In this document: positions 33,569 to 44,807 of the stretch, one piece after another
Layout of the letters: each line of letters starts with the position of its first letter
Position numbering within the stretch: the stretch's first letter is position 1
Origin: Tigriopus japonicus
Lineage: Eukaryota; Arthropoda; Copepoda; Harpacticoida; Harpacticidae
NCBI GenBank assembly: GCA_010645155.1
Contig: CM021317.1
Coordinates: forward strand, 5,001,101 to 5,065,100
Direction: 5' to 3'
DNA length: 64,000 nt
The notes under the pieces: model-generated
The model's database searches: none
Told to the model about the DNA's origin: nothing
What the model saw: the letters and a program-made list of their open reading frames with translations, nothing else
Made by a program: the position numbers and the translations under genes

Positions 33569-36500
33569 ATGGAGGCTCCAGCAAGTGTGGCTCAGCCCCC
33601 GAGTGGGTGTGACCAGCCCAGGGGCTTGTCTTCACTCTCGGCAACCGATTATATCCGTCTGTTTAACATCAATACGGGCAAATTGTTGGCTTTGGTGCTG
33701 GTTGTGGTGTTTGCGGCGTATCACGGATTGCTTCACTTTACTTATGGCGTGACTCCGTGCAAAGGCTTGCTCAAGGATGGCATGTACAAGAGCGATTTGT
33801 GGCAACCCTGGGGATGTATGATGCATAGATATAGTCAACCGTGAGTACGGATATAGCCTTTGAAATTTCCAACCTTATCACAACAGCTGGATTGATACTT
33901 GTGTTAAAATTTTGGTTGATGCTATTGTTTGGGGCTGCGATCAAGTTTTCGAATTTTATAACAGATAGAAAGAATGTTATTCAATTTGGAAATAATGTGT
34001 TTTTTCCCAGATTTTTTTAAAATAACATTTGATAAAAAGAGCTCAAAATATGTCTTAAGATAGATTAAATTTTTAAAAAATATTCCGGGCTTTACTTGAA
34101 ACGGTAACTCGTTACATCACCAAAATAGAAAAAAGTTACAAAACGATTTAAAAAAAATAGTAATATTATCCCAATGTCTTGCCACTTGCTTTAAAATATC
34201 ATTATGCTTTAGAAAACCTCTACATACTGCATAAAATGAGAAACGTAGAGTCACCTTACATGACTCCCAAAAGAATAGAAAAAGAAAATGTGATTTTTTT
34301 TAATCAGATCATACAATGAAAAGATATGAATGTTTTACTTGTTGCAGAGATGCGGAGCGCTGTTTTCGGTATAACGATTTCTACGGGCACAAAAATCACT
34401 TCGTCTTTATTGGGGACTCTCGAATCCGCCAGATTTTCAATTCCCTCCGAATACTCTTGGCCAGTAGTTTGGATCCAAAGGTTAGATTTGCCATGGTCGA
34501 TGATGCATGCATCGTATCTCATAGCTTCATGTTGATTGACCCTCAGGCTGTTTCTTTGCAGGATATCGATGAAGAATACCCTGCTCATTTTGATTTGGAT
34601 TGGCAAAGCGAAGAGCAGAATCTCAAGTTGGGCTTCATTTGGGCTCCTGTGCTCAATGGCAAATTGGAAACCGTTTTGGATGAACTCATGTTGAGCCCTC
34701 CAAGCATCGTGGTCATGGGAATGGCCGGCCATTCCATAAAGGCCTCTAATAACTCTTTAGAATCTTTACATGAATACGGGAAGAACCTCACCAGGCTAGT
34801 CCAAGTAAGAAGGATTGGTTTGAAGTCCATATATTAGTTGTTAACGAACTGTTCTTAGAAATTGAACCAATACGGATCGGCAACCTCGACGCATTTCCTG
34901 TGGATGATGCAGCCTCCCGTCAATCATGCACAACTTAGTTCTGATAGGTAAGTACAACTGGATTTTAGCTTTAGATACAAAATTTCTTCATTTACGTTTT
35001 TTTCTTCTAGACAAATGATCACAAATGAAGCTCTTAGCCAATACAATAACATGGCCAAGGAAGTCCTCAAAGAGAGTTCGATAGTCACATTTTGGGAATC
35101 CGTACCTAGTCTCATGGAAGAATTCATCAATGAACTCACAGATGGCGTTCACTTTCCCATCCCTTTGTTGAAGCAGACTAATCTGGTAATGATCCTTCAT
35201 TTTTGTTCAATGATTATAATTTACTACATTGAACTCGGCCGACCTTGGTAGAGTTGATTTTGGCACATTTAATATAGGAAGGAGTGTCCCCCCTAAATCC
35301 TATGTAGTTTTCTTGGATGAAACTGTCTTGATGATTAACTTTCTTTGCTCCAGATGTTACTCAATCTACACTGCAACGAGAAAATGAATTTCCAAGATGG
35401 AAGCTGTTGTAAAAAGTCTGACTCGCCCACCTCTCTTCAAGTTTTCTCATTTGGGTTGATCTACTTTTGGTAAGAATGGGTACATTGCCTTTTCTGTTTA
35501 TAAACAGGGGTGGATATTCCAGAACGCATTTTTAAATTTCGATTCTTAAGAGCTTTATTTTGTTGTTATTCTGCAACAAAGTTTGAATTTCAAACTTGCA
35601 ATATCATTTTAAAATTCAACATTTATGTTTCACAAAATTATGTTCACACATTAACATCTTCTTCAGAAATTCCTATTTATTGAATGATTTCAGCTGTTTC
35701 CTGTTGATCTTGACTCGTCTCTACCAAAGATTTTGTCAGTATAACTCTTATAATGTGGTCCCTGTGGAAGACGATGACCCTAGTAGTGCCAACAGGAAGA
35801 GCAGCACGTTATTTGGCCTCTACCAGCTCTTGGTCGCCCCTTCGATTCCCACCAATGGCTCGATGGCAGGCGCAGCCGCCCAAGGGAGTGACATGGGCAC
35901 ATTTCTGGCGGCCATGGCAAAGCTGGCCATTATTCTAACCTACTTCTATGTCTGTGATAGAACCAACTTTTTCATGAAAGAAAACAAGTAAGCTAGCCGT
36001 TGTATTGGTATCGAATATTACGCTCTTTTGCTTTACTCGATTGATTGGCTTTCCAGATACTTCACGCCTTTGAGCTTCTGGCTGCCCGTTTTATACGTGG
36101 TCGTTTTGGGGCTCTTTTTCAATGAGGAATCGAAAGGAACACGCTTTCTCCATCGTGAACAAACTGACGAATGGAAAGGTTTGTTAACCCAATTGTCCAC
36201 GATCGAAATAGATAAAGGCTCTAATGTGTTAATTATAAGTAATTATAATGTAATCTCTAGGAATGGCTACAAATTGGCCATGAGCTAGCTCGGTATCGGA
36301 TCGGATTGGACCTAGCTAGAGTTGGCTGGTCGTAAGTCCGATCCAAAAACCCAGGGACTTATTCGAAGTAGGAATCAACTTCTCAGTAGACTTTTAAGCC
36401 CCGATAAAAAGCTCAGGAATGTTTAAACAGTGATTTATATTACCCCTCAAAGAGCCGGAATCACACCGATCGAGATCTGAGCCCGATCTAAAATTTGAAT

Positions 36501-38485
36501 TTGAAATGTTGTCCTAAAATATCTTTTGATTCTATAAAGATAAAATTATTTAAGCTAACCCACAGTTAAACACCACTTGAAATACATTTCGTTTTGTTCG
36601 TTACAGCATCTTATGAAGGACTATCTTATAATGTAAGTCCCAAAATAGAAGCAGTACGGAGAAATCTGGGACGACTTTATTTTGAAGCTTTCCAAGGATT
36701 TTAAATGTGATGTGATAAATTATTTCTCCCCTTTCGTGAAAAGTGCTAGCCAATCCTAAATGTTGAATTCGTACCTAGTTACAACGCAAACCAAGGCAAA
36801 AACCACTTTCTCCCAAGAAGGGCTCAGCAAACTCAAAGTTACTGCGTTCTTCAACCTTCAACTTGAAACGAGCTGGGTAGAGCAATATCATAGTGCAATC
36901 GAACTTGGATGGTGCTTAACATATCTTGACTGTCGATCATGTACTTACAAACTTCTAATGAATCCGTATTACCTTGTATTTAGGATGGATGCAACTGGTG
37001 ATCTTGATCTATCATTTCACGGGAGCGAGCTTTTCATTACCAATTTACTTGCATATTCGCATCCTTGTGGCCTCGTACATTTTCCTCAATGGTTACGGAA
37101 ACTTCTTTTACGTTTGGCACAATGGGAAGCTCGGAATGGAGCGTTTTCTTCAAGTAAGCTAAGAAACTTGACATCTTGAAAAGCTATATGATTATCAGGT
37201 CTTGCTTATTAATCCGTTAGGTGTTGTTTCGAATGAACTTTCTGACCATAATGTTGTGCGTGGGAATGAATCGGCCTTATCAAGAGTATTACTTTGTTCC
37301 ACTCATCTCCTTTTGGTTCTCTTTGCAATATCTCATCTTGGCCATCCCGCCGAAGGTAATTAGTTACACTTAGGCGATAAAAGTAATTCGTCACAAGAAA
37401 ATCGCTCTCATTTTTAGATCACCTCACAATCTTGTGAAAGCCAGCCAATGCATTACTTCTATTTCATCTTGAAAGTCCTAGCCATGTTGGGCATTATTTC
37501 CATCCTTTATATCTCAGAGGTGACGTCTCCATCGGCTTTCGAAAAAAACCGATATTATGCCTTGACAAGCTCTCATTTCATTTTATCTAGGTGTTTTTTG
37601 AAAAGATCTTCTTGACTCGTCCGTGGAAAGCTCTGTTTGTCTCCATGGATGATGATATCCGGGAATGGTGGTTTCGTTGGCGACTTGACAGATACAGGTG
37701 AGACTGAAAAGTGATGTATTCATTGCCGTTTAGATAGCTTATGGCATGCAGTTGATGACTGACTGGCTTCTGTTTGTGTTATGTTTCAGTATGGTTTGTG
37801 GAACAGTGTTTGCCTTCTTGGTTGCTCTAGGACATCGTTACAAATTGTTGGATGAGAGTCCGAACGGACGCCTATTTCCTAAAATGATCAGTATCGTAGT
37901 CACTTTGGCATCAGGATCCGCTCTCATTGCTTTCTTTGTCTTTGCTTGCTATTGTTCAGGCAAAGAATACTGCAACAATATCCATTCTTATATCTCGGCA
38001 GTCCCGGTAAATATTAGTTCTATTTCGTTATTTTTGATATCCTACCGCTCATTGAAATTCGCTTTTCTTTGCAGATTATCAGCTTCATTCTTCTTCGGAA
38101 TGTCTTCGGAGGAATTCGTTGTCGATATTCCACTTTCTTTGCCTGGTTCGGTCGAATCAGTTTGGAGCTGTTCATCGGGCAATATCACATTTGGTTGGCT
38201 GCCGATACCCATGGTAACTATTTCAGGCATCTACTTTCGTGTAAAGCTCACTTAATATCAAGATATTACCTTGCCTTAGGTGTGCTGGTTCTGATTCCAA
38301 ATTATCCCGTGGTGAATCTGATTCTGACCTCATTCATTTTCATTTGCGCTGCTCATGAAATCCACGTGATCACCTCGACTCTTCTCCCTTATGTTGTCCC
38401 TTCGGATTCTAAACTGATCCTGCGAAATCTGGTCATTTTCCTCGTACTTATGATTCCTATCGGAATTCGCGATGGCATGCTCTAA
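33569..38485 (+). CDS. CASD1: CASD1, sialate (N-acetylneuraminate) 9-O-acetyltransferase
   Basis: Fourteen exons keep one phase throughout: 33569-33840, 34348-34804, 34859-34947, 35011-35185, 35354-35469, 35694-35987, 36057-36178, 36984-37153, 37221-37355, 37418-37519, 37591-37697, 37790-38006, 38075-38213 and 38280-38485, for 866 residues. After one N-terminal membrane segment comes a luminal SGNH/GDS-type esterase domain with the nucleophile in FIGDSRIRQ (Ser115) and the Asp317-x-x-His320 pair in TDGVH. The C-terminal half is a multi-spanning acyltransferase-3 type domain; exon 7/8 contains [18 protein letters not shown] and exon 13 [13 protein letters not shown] and QYHIWLAAD, all typical. 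The enzyme moves acetyl groups from acetyl-CoA to sialic acid in the Golgi. It is slightly longer than the human protein (about 800). What substrate it meets in an arthropod is an open question. Confidence 0.95.
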
Positions 38486-38503
38486 AAAATGAAGGAAAAC
38501 GTG

Positions 38504-38509
38504 AATAAA
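38504..38509 (+). terminator. Poly(A) signal AATAAA for CASD1
   Basis: A canonical hexamer lies 18 bases after the CASD1 stop codon. Confidence 0.65.
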
Positions 38510-38937
38510 CAAGGCTTTAATAACACTCTGCTCTCGATTAACTAAGCTCGAGAATGTATGGGAAGAATGAAGAAAGAAAGTTGGGTCGTTGATTGAGCGG
38601 TCCATTGGCCACTCAAAATGTATTCGTGCGAGTCGGTTTTCAGTCAAATTTCCAACACAATGGATTTCTTTGGGGAACACTTTCTGCCCCTGTGAATTCC
38701 AAGAGAGAACGTCTCTTTTCATTCACTCCCCTCAAACCGTTGGCCGACGAAAACTAATTCGAAAACGACACTCTTCTTTCTATTTGGAATGAGTGGATGG
38801 ACAAGGTAAGCTTGGACACCATATTGTCTTTTTTTGGGCCCAGAAAGAATAACATACGAGCCAATATGTTGCCCAATCAATTTGTGTCCGAACCCCTTTG
38901 GGACGGTGTCTTTATCATGTGTTCCATTTGTGACTTC

Positions 38938-39258
38938 TTAGATAGAGCGAGGAAATGAGAACAGGACCACTTCTGTCTCACAAGTCAGACCCTTCATTGA
39001 GCAACAATTGGCCCAGAGAAATAAAAAAGACCTTCGTCCAAACCATTGAGAAGCCAGAGAACATGGTTGGAGCCAAACTGGGAGCTCCATCATGGTCTCT
39101 TCCTTGACGGTGGGTTCCCTTCGGAGCTCTCGTTGGGTTTCAATTTCTCTTGCAGGGAAGAAAGGCCAGTAGTTGTAAACTGGAAGAGAAAGAAGAAGAG
39201 AAACTACCAGTAAAACTGCTACACGGGCGTCTTTTGGGGCAACTTTTAAACGAGTCAA
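38938..39258 (-). CDS. Possible small type II membrane protein, unrecognised
   Basis: An ATG-initiated frame of 106 codons. Residues 12-28 (RVAVLLVVSLLLSLPVY) form a convincing membrane anchor after a basic N-terminus, followed by a charged stem (about 36-55). The C-terminal half looks less protein-like, so if real this may be a first exon that splices out earlier, but no good donor was found. No family was recognised. Confidence 0.25.
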   Translation of the reverse strand: MTRLKVAPKDARVAVLLVVSLLLSLPVYNYWPFFPAREIETQRELRREPTVKEETMMELPVWLQPCSLASQWFGRRSFLFLWANCCSMKGLTCETEVVLFSFPRSI

Positions 39259-40254
39259 GCCTTAAATCCTGGTCATTTCGTGCCAAGAAGTGAGAATGAC
39301 GGTACTCAAGTCCCTCACGTTGAGGCTTTTTGTTACGGTAAGGGAAATAAAAAATCATTGTTACGGGACAACTTCCCGTAAACTTTAGTAACCTTAACAT
39401 CCTGGCAATTCGAAGGCACCTAGGGGTGTCATACATTTAATAGTGAAGAATTGCTTTTGTGAGTATTTTTCAAAGACGCTTATATTTAATAAATTAAAGG
39501 AAGTAATTTCTTTTAGAAACGCCCAAAGAGTCTTTTACTCCACAACTAATTAAAAATATGACCTAAAAAACATGAATTTTATTTTGAACAGTAGAATGAT
39601 TTGTTAGTGTTTCAAGTTGATGCCAAATAGAACTGCTCATCAAGTGCTAAATTAGAAATTAGGTTTTTAGTATTCACTGATCAATGCGAAGTTGTAATTT
39701 TTAAAAAGTAATCGGTAATTTGTAATTGAAAGTTTATCAAAAATGTAACTAATTATTATCAAAAGTAATTATAACAACAACTATTACCAGTCTCAGTTTT
39801 CAACAACATTTAGACAAGTTGCGTGAAAAGGAAAGGCCGACTCTTTCTGAAATGAACGGAAATTGCTGGGAAGTATCCTCTTTTAACCGGAAATGAGACC
39901 TTGAGCCACACTTTGTTTGCCGGAAGGAAGGACAATGTCTCTGTTTCAAATGATCCCTTTGCATTCCCTCCAAATAAACCTTTCAGGAGCTAATTCTACC
40001 TTATGTCCGGTTGCACCCGCTTTCTGGCTGAGATAACAATTGAGGACGATGAAGGAACGATGCCTTTGCAAGATGCGAGAAACCAGATCCTTCCTCGTGT
40101 AAGGGTTCTAGACCATGAAAAGGCCTCTCTCTCTCATTATGTTCCTGTTTCTTTTGGGTTGGTCTTGAATGAACTGAAATCAAATTAGGACTGCTTCTGG
40201 CTCTCTATCGGTTGTTTTAATTAGAAGTGTTTCTTGATTTCCCTTGTTCTGCAG
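39259..40254. other. Non-coding stretch
   Basis: No gene is called. An upstream exon of the peptide-like gene at 40255 could lie here or as far back as 38797-38805 (ATGGACAAG followed by GTAAGC), which would join in phase 0. Confidence 0.4.
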
Positions 40255-40714
40255 GTAATCCTGTGCTTGCAAATGAGTACCATAGCAATGGGTCGAATGG
40301 GTGTGGGTCGAGGTCCCAAAGAAGAGGATTACCACAGCATGTACCAAAAAGAAGCCAAGCCCTACTCGGACATCAATTTTGATAAGGACCTCGCCTATGT
40401 TCCACGATACAGGTAATTTGTGGTCTAAGAATCTAATCGGGACGGAAAATGAATGTCCCTTTTTGAACATTTTTCAGATACCCTATCAGTTCCTATGTAG
40501 GCAAAAGGATGCCCAGTTCCGAGGAAACCGACCCTTATGAACCTCGAGTTGCTTACGGGTAGGTAACCTCGTGATTACGTAGACGGAGACTGACTGCATT
40601 AAGGATAGGTCAATTTGATTACGAACGACTTTTTTCAGGCCGTTATCCCAATTGCTTCGAGACCTTTTGAGTCGTTTTCGAGAAGCAGACGATGGCGACA
40701 TTTTCAAGAAGTGA
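40255..40714 (+). CDS. Candidate amidated-peptide precursor, unrecognised (5' end missing)
   Basis: Three exons in phase, 40255-40412, 40478-40558 and 40639-40714, have good acceptors (TCTGCAG, TTTTTCAG, TTTTTTCAG) and donors (GTAATT, GTAGGT) and encode 104 residues ending FKK. The first exon begins VILCLQMSTIAMG, which looks like the core of a signal peptide. Joined to ATGGACAAG at 38797-38805 it would give a 107-residue protein. The middle contains RYRYPISSYVGKR, where Gly-Lys-Arg is a classic amidation and cleavage site, and there are no cysteines after the signal. A poly(A) hexamer lies 92 bases downstream. I do not recognise the peptide; a neuropeptide-type role is inference. The intron phases and small exons argue for a real gene. 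Confidence 0.5.
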
Positions 40715-40806
40715 GGACCAATCCTCCCAATTCAAAGTTGATACAATTACTCGTGGCTCTTTTTTTTGTCATTTGTTGAGCGTTTGATTGGCATTTACGT
40801 AGCTCG

Positions 40807-40812
40807 AATAAA
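40807..40812 (+). terminator. Poly(A) signal AATAAA after the peptide-like gene
   Basis: A canonical hexamer 92 bases beyond the TGA at 40712-40714, supporting the plus-strand gene model. Confidence 0.45.
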
Positions 40813-41588
40813 AAGAACCCGCTCAAGTTGCTCAGTTCACGATCTGGGTTTGTGGAGAATGAAATATCAGCTCGAAAGAACATGCAATCTCGTTAATTGT
40901 GCTCTTTGGATCGACAATGAAGTTTGTTTTTCTTCAATTGGTTCGAGGATTGATTCATTGAATGGGGTTTTAAGCTCTGCCACGGCTGCCTTTGGCCGAA
41001 CGGTTGGAATAAAAAATGCCAATTTGCAACACCACTGTCCAGTTAGCTGTTCATCACTTACCCTCCTACTTCTTGTTCTCGTGCGCGCTAAAAGGTGGGT
41101 ACATCAAGTAAGAACGGACACTTTTCATTCGCACCGAACCCACTAATTGGATGGTCTATCACGCACATTTAATCCCCACAACTACATTGTAGGGTCTAGG
41201 CTCAAGTTCAGAGATTGTTTTGCCCCCACATGTGGTGAAATAGCAGAACTGTCGTAAAGTCAGTTCCAAGCTCTAGGTCAGTGTTTAGAGGGATAGCATC
41301 ACTTAAATCTACTTGCTCCTATGATTTCTTTTATACTATGTATCACGCTTTATACCATAGAGACATATTTTTTGTGGGTCGTACTCTGTTTCTGGGAATA
41401 AAACATGCTTAGTCAACAAGTGATCAAGGCCTCGATCAAGGCCAAAAATGCCAAAAAAGGCTGCAAGCCATTGAAAGGATTAATGCCAAAAATTTAACAC
41501 TGCTTCAAATGGCTTACCCAGTTTAGATCGAAATGCCTAAGCACATTAAGGGTGAGGTAGGTGTAATAAAGTCGTGTGGAAGATTGGA

Positions 41589-41597
41589 GTTCGAATC
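41589..41597 (+). other. RNA polymerase III B-box, probable tRNA-derived SINE remnant
   Basis: GTTCGAATC matches the B-box, with tRNA-like TTGGA and TCCAG arms around it and CCGAGTGCCA following. No matching 5' acceptor strand or clean A-box was found upstream, so this is not a functional tRNA gene. A SINE head or tRNA relic is the best reading. Confidence 0.4.
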
Positions 41598-41801
41598 CAG
41601 CCGAGTGCCATCCTCATAAAAGTATCAGCAGAATCAAAACTCAGCGTTGAACCGTCTTTCAATGCAAACAATTATGAATACAAATCTTACGCTAACAAAA
41701 ATTGTCAAGAAGCCTCAGCATTCCTTCATGGAAGTGTTTTCCTGACTTCTTAAAGAACAAACGCTATCCTCAAAGGGCAGATTTTCATACCCTGAAACAA
41801 G

Positions 41802-42176
41802 GAGCACTGAATTTCTGGAGTGGGAGGCTAAATATGAGAATTATGATTGCCAGAAGGATTAATTCTATTGTGTTCTCTTTCAAACGAAACCTTGCTTACA
41901 TTGAGTACATACTGTACATACTTCGTATTTCAACTTTTAGCTCTATCAAATGACCGAGTAAAAAGTTATGCCCTCTCAAACTTTTGTCCTAAAGAGAGCA
42001 TGGAATAAATGAATTCACCCTTTTGTGGTAAAACAATTACCTGAAAAGGGCCAGTTTATTCATTCTCTGTAGGATTTGCACTGCACTTGGAGAGAGCATG
42101 ACTTTTGACTCAGGCATTTAATTGAGCTGAAAATTAAAGAATGTATTCAATGAAAATGTTTACCATAGGCTGAGGG
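41802..42176 (+). repeat. Dispersed repeat family C, copy 2
   Basis: This aligns in the same orientation with 14637-14990 over the whole length, from GCACTGAA to ATAGGC. It lies some 27 kb from the first copy. No coding potential or terminal inverted repeat was noticed. Confidence 0.75.
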
Positions 42177-42704
42177 TTTTTTAGTCCAAATGGTCCGAAT
42201 TTTCTAGACACATTTTTTTTGTCGTTACAAAAAAATGCGAGAATTCAGCAAACAAATATTTTTTTTTTTTTGATTTTTTATAATACTCTTTCATTCTTGC
42301 CTACGGGCATTCAACCTTAAACATTTTCAGAGAAATACAGACCAACTTAAATTCATCGGAAAATGGAACTGAAAAAAGAGCCCAAATATTTTCAACCTTA
42401 AGATCTCACATCAATGTTAAGGATATTTGCAACATTTGTCTTTATTATCTTTTTCGGAAAATACCACCTTTCAAATTAGCTCTTACTATTTTTTTCTCTT
42501 ACAAGTGAAGAGATCTCAATTTGGACTGTAATAATTTATTCCCTCCCAAAATGTAAGAACTTTTTTGCACATCTGCATCTCATCTACGTAACTATGTTTA
42601 AAAAAGGGAACCCTCGAACAAACTTAAGCGACCACTTGTGTTCAGACAATTAGTATTTTTTCTGGTTGTCGATGTGCTGAAAGCACCAAGCCAAATCAAG
42701 GACC

Positions 42705-44741
42705 ATGCGATTTCGACGTGAGGAGAAAATATTTGTGATTCTTTTGTTTGTGTCCATTCTTTGGTGTTATCATATGTTGGAGCACCTCAATTCGAATACG
42801 AACCAAGAACCAGCACCAATCATTTCAACATCTGAATTTCAAAAACGGCGAGATCGCGAGCTTATCGGGCGCGGACTGAATGTTGGTTAATTGCTTGGCG
42901 GAATCATGACAGTGAAATGTCCTTTTCTTTTAAGGCCGCCTCGTGCTCATTCAAGGAGACCCTTGGTTTCGGTGTTTTTTCGTTTTCAACTTTATCTTTG
43001 GTTTGTCAAGTCTTTAAGTCTCTTAGCAAAGTGTTACTTAAGGCTCCCGTCCATTAAGGCCCATGATTTTGAAGCAAATAGTATGTAAATTTAATGAGTT
43101 AAAGGCAATATTTCGGCATTTTCCTAAACTCTTTTTCATCATTGAGGAAGTTAGAACCGTAGTCATCTGTCAAAGGTTTAAAACCAGGATAAAAAATAAT
43201 CCATCCCACGGAAGGTTTGCTTGAAAAAAGAATAGGCTCAGTGCTTACAACTCGTATACTAATATTGGAACTGAAGGATAAGGGGTGCAGAGCTACTGCA
43301 AGTAAAGTTTTATCCCTGGGCTTGTTTGCAAATTTTTCTTCTATTTGGTACTTTAGTTGACATTTTTGATAAATAAGACTGACAAGGCTTACTTTTCAGC
43401 TGAAACAAAGCAATGAATAGTAATTTTGTAAGACATGCTGAAAGGCCAATGTTTCGTTAAACAACTTTGTTTAAAAGGTGTCCGGGTCAATTCCAATTCT
43501 TTCTTGCATTTTGAGGTACTTAGTGTTACAGTACCTGTTGCAAATCTTAAGTTATTTCTACAAACATTTTTCCTAAATCAAAGAAAAGGTTTTCTCCAAT
43601 CTTTTTCCAAGCCCAAAATATCACGTTTGAACCTGTTTCAACTGTCTTCATTCCGCCATGCACACTTTTGACAATCAAATCAGCCACGATTATTGTTGCT
43701 TATCCGGTTGCCCAACTCTGGCAACGGAATTCTGTCCACTCTCCTTGAAAAGCTATCAAAGTTAAATAACTTTTCCCATCATCAGGAGCAAACAGTGCGA
43801 CCATTGAGCTCTGACAATTCAAGGGTAAGTTAGAAGAAGCCAGATATTCGTAGATTTACTACTTGTTCTCAAGCTCTCCCTTTATTTCCTCAAAAGGCAG
43901 TCTTTTCCGACCAATTTGTTAATAGACAGGGGCCCACGAGTGAATACGTCCCAACGGCTTTCTTTAATTTCAAAAAATTTGGTCACGCCCAGAATCCAGT
44001 GTGGTTAGTCATGATTCGAGATCCGATTCAAAAATTCATTGCCAACTTTAGAACCAACCGAAAAGCTCTCTGTCAAGTTAGATTGGAGAACAAATTATTA
44101 TTACAAGGTGAAACACTGGGAAATTGCATTCACAAGGATATCGCCGATTGTGTTCTAAGTCGGGATCCTGAATGCGCTCTTACTCATGGAAAGGATGCCC
44201 ACTCATCGTATAGTTTCTCTATTGTAAGTTATTTTCAACCTCAACTTTTTCAAAAATTATTCTACTTAATATAATAGATAATATAATATAATAGATATAA
44301 TATTCTACTTAATAAATAAAAACTATAAAGAGCTTCTTTTCAGGGCTACTTCTGCGGAACAGAGAGCTTTTGCAACGTAATGGGTTCAAAAAGTGCCTTG
44401 GCCCAGGCCAAGAAAAATGCAAAACGTTTTTTCCCTGTTGTCGGAATTGTGGAAGATCTCCACAACACATTTGCAAAATTGGAAGAAACTTTGCCCAGAT
44501 ACTTTACCGGCATTGATTTGCTCTTCCACCATTTGTCAAGTAATACTTGAAGCACTAGAGCTTTCAAGAACTAGACCACTGACATGACTCATGTTTCTTT
44601 CAAGATCTTCAAAAACACGAGGACCGAGAGACGATTCAAATCGACGAGGACGCATTGGATGTCTTGAAGCAGAGTTTGAGTGCAGAAATTGAATTCTACA
44701 ATTACATCAAGGCACAGTTACAAGCGGCTGTTTCGCGATAA
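42705..44741 (+). CDS. Uronyl/heparan 2-O-sulfotransferase-like protein, probably inactive
   Basis: Exon 1 (42705 to about 42885) encodes a type II anchor, KIFVILLFVSILWCYHML. Later exons 43684-43824, 43897-44223, 44344-44539 and 44605-44741 keep phase with good splice ends. The junction from exon 1 to 43684 is not resolved; an extra exon may exist. The fold is that of the UST/HS2ST family: a beta strand and P-loop LLLLIRLPNSGNG, then VWLVMIRDPIQKF, YFCG with paired cysteines, VGIVEDL and a C-terminal EIEFYNYIKAQL. However, the PAPS-binding lysine expected after Pro in the loop is Asn, the catalytic His-x-His before the FxNF motif is replaced (VPTAFFNF), and the serine of the 3'-phosphate site is Ala (IANF). 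Family members sulfate uronic acids in the Golgi; this copy looks catalytically dead. Confidence 0.75.
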
Positions 44742-44801
44742 AAGTTGGCATGATTCTCGATTGGTGAATAACAAACATGCCCACAAACAAAGTGCGAAAC
44801 A

Positions 44802-44807
44802 TTTATT
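44802..44807 (-). terminator. Poly(A) signal AATAAA overlapping the hydrolase stop
   Basis: TTTATT on the plus strand. On the minus strand the hexamer begins immediately after the Asn-Ter codons, sharing a base with the TAA stop. The convergent sulfotransferase-like gene ends only 60 bases away, so the two transcripts probably overlap. Confidence 0.55.

Larger units (their letters stand above)
40815..42704. other. Non-coding, repeat-containing stretch
   Basis: No gene is called. It holds a tRNA-like B-box remnant near 41590 and the second copy of dispersed repeat family C, both listed separately. The last few dozen bases before 42705 are the upstream region of the sulfotransferase-like gene. 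Confidence 0.45.

Noticed and set aside
41540..41612. Functional tRNA gene
   Set aside because: A B-box and T-arm are present but there is no matching acceptor stem or proper A-box.
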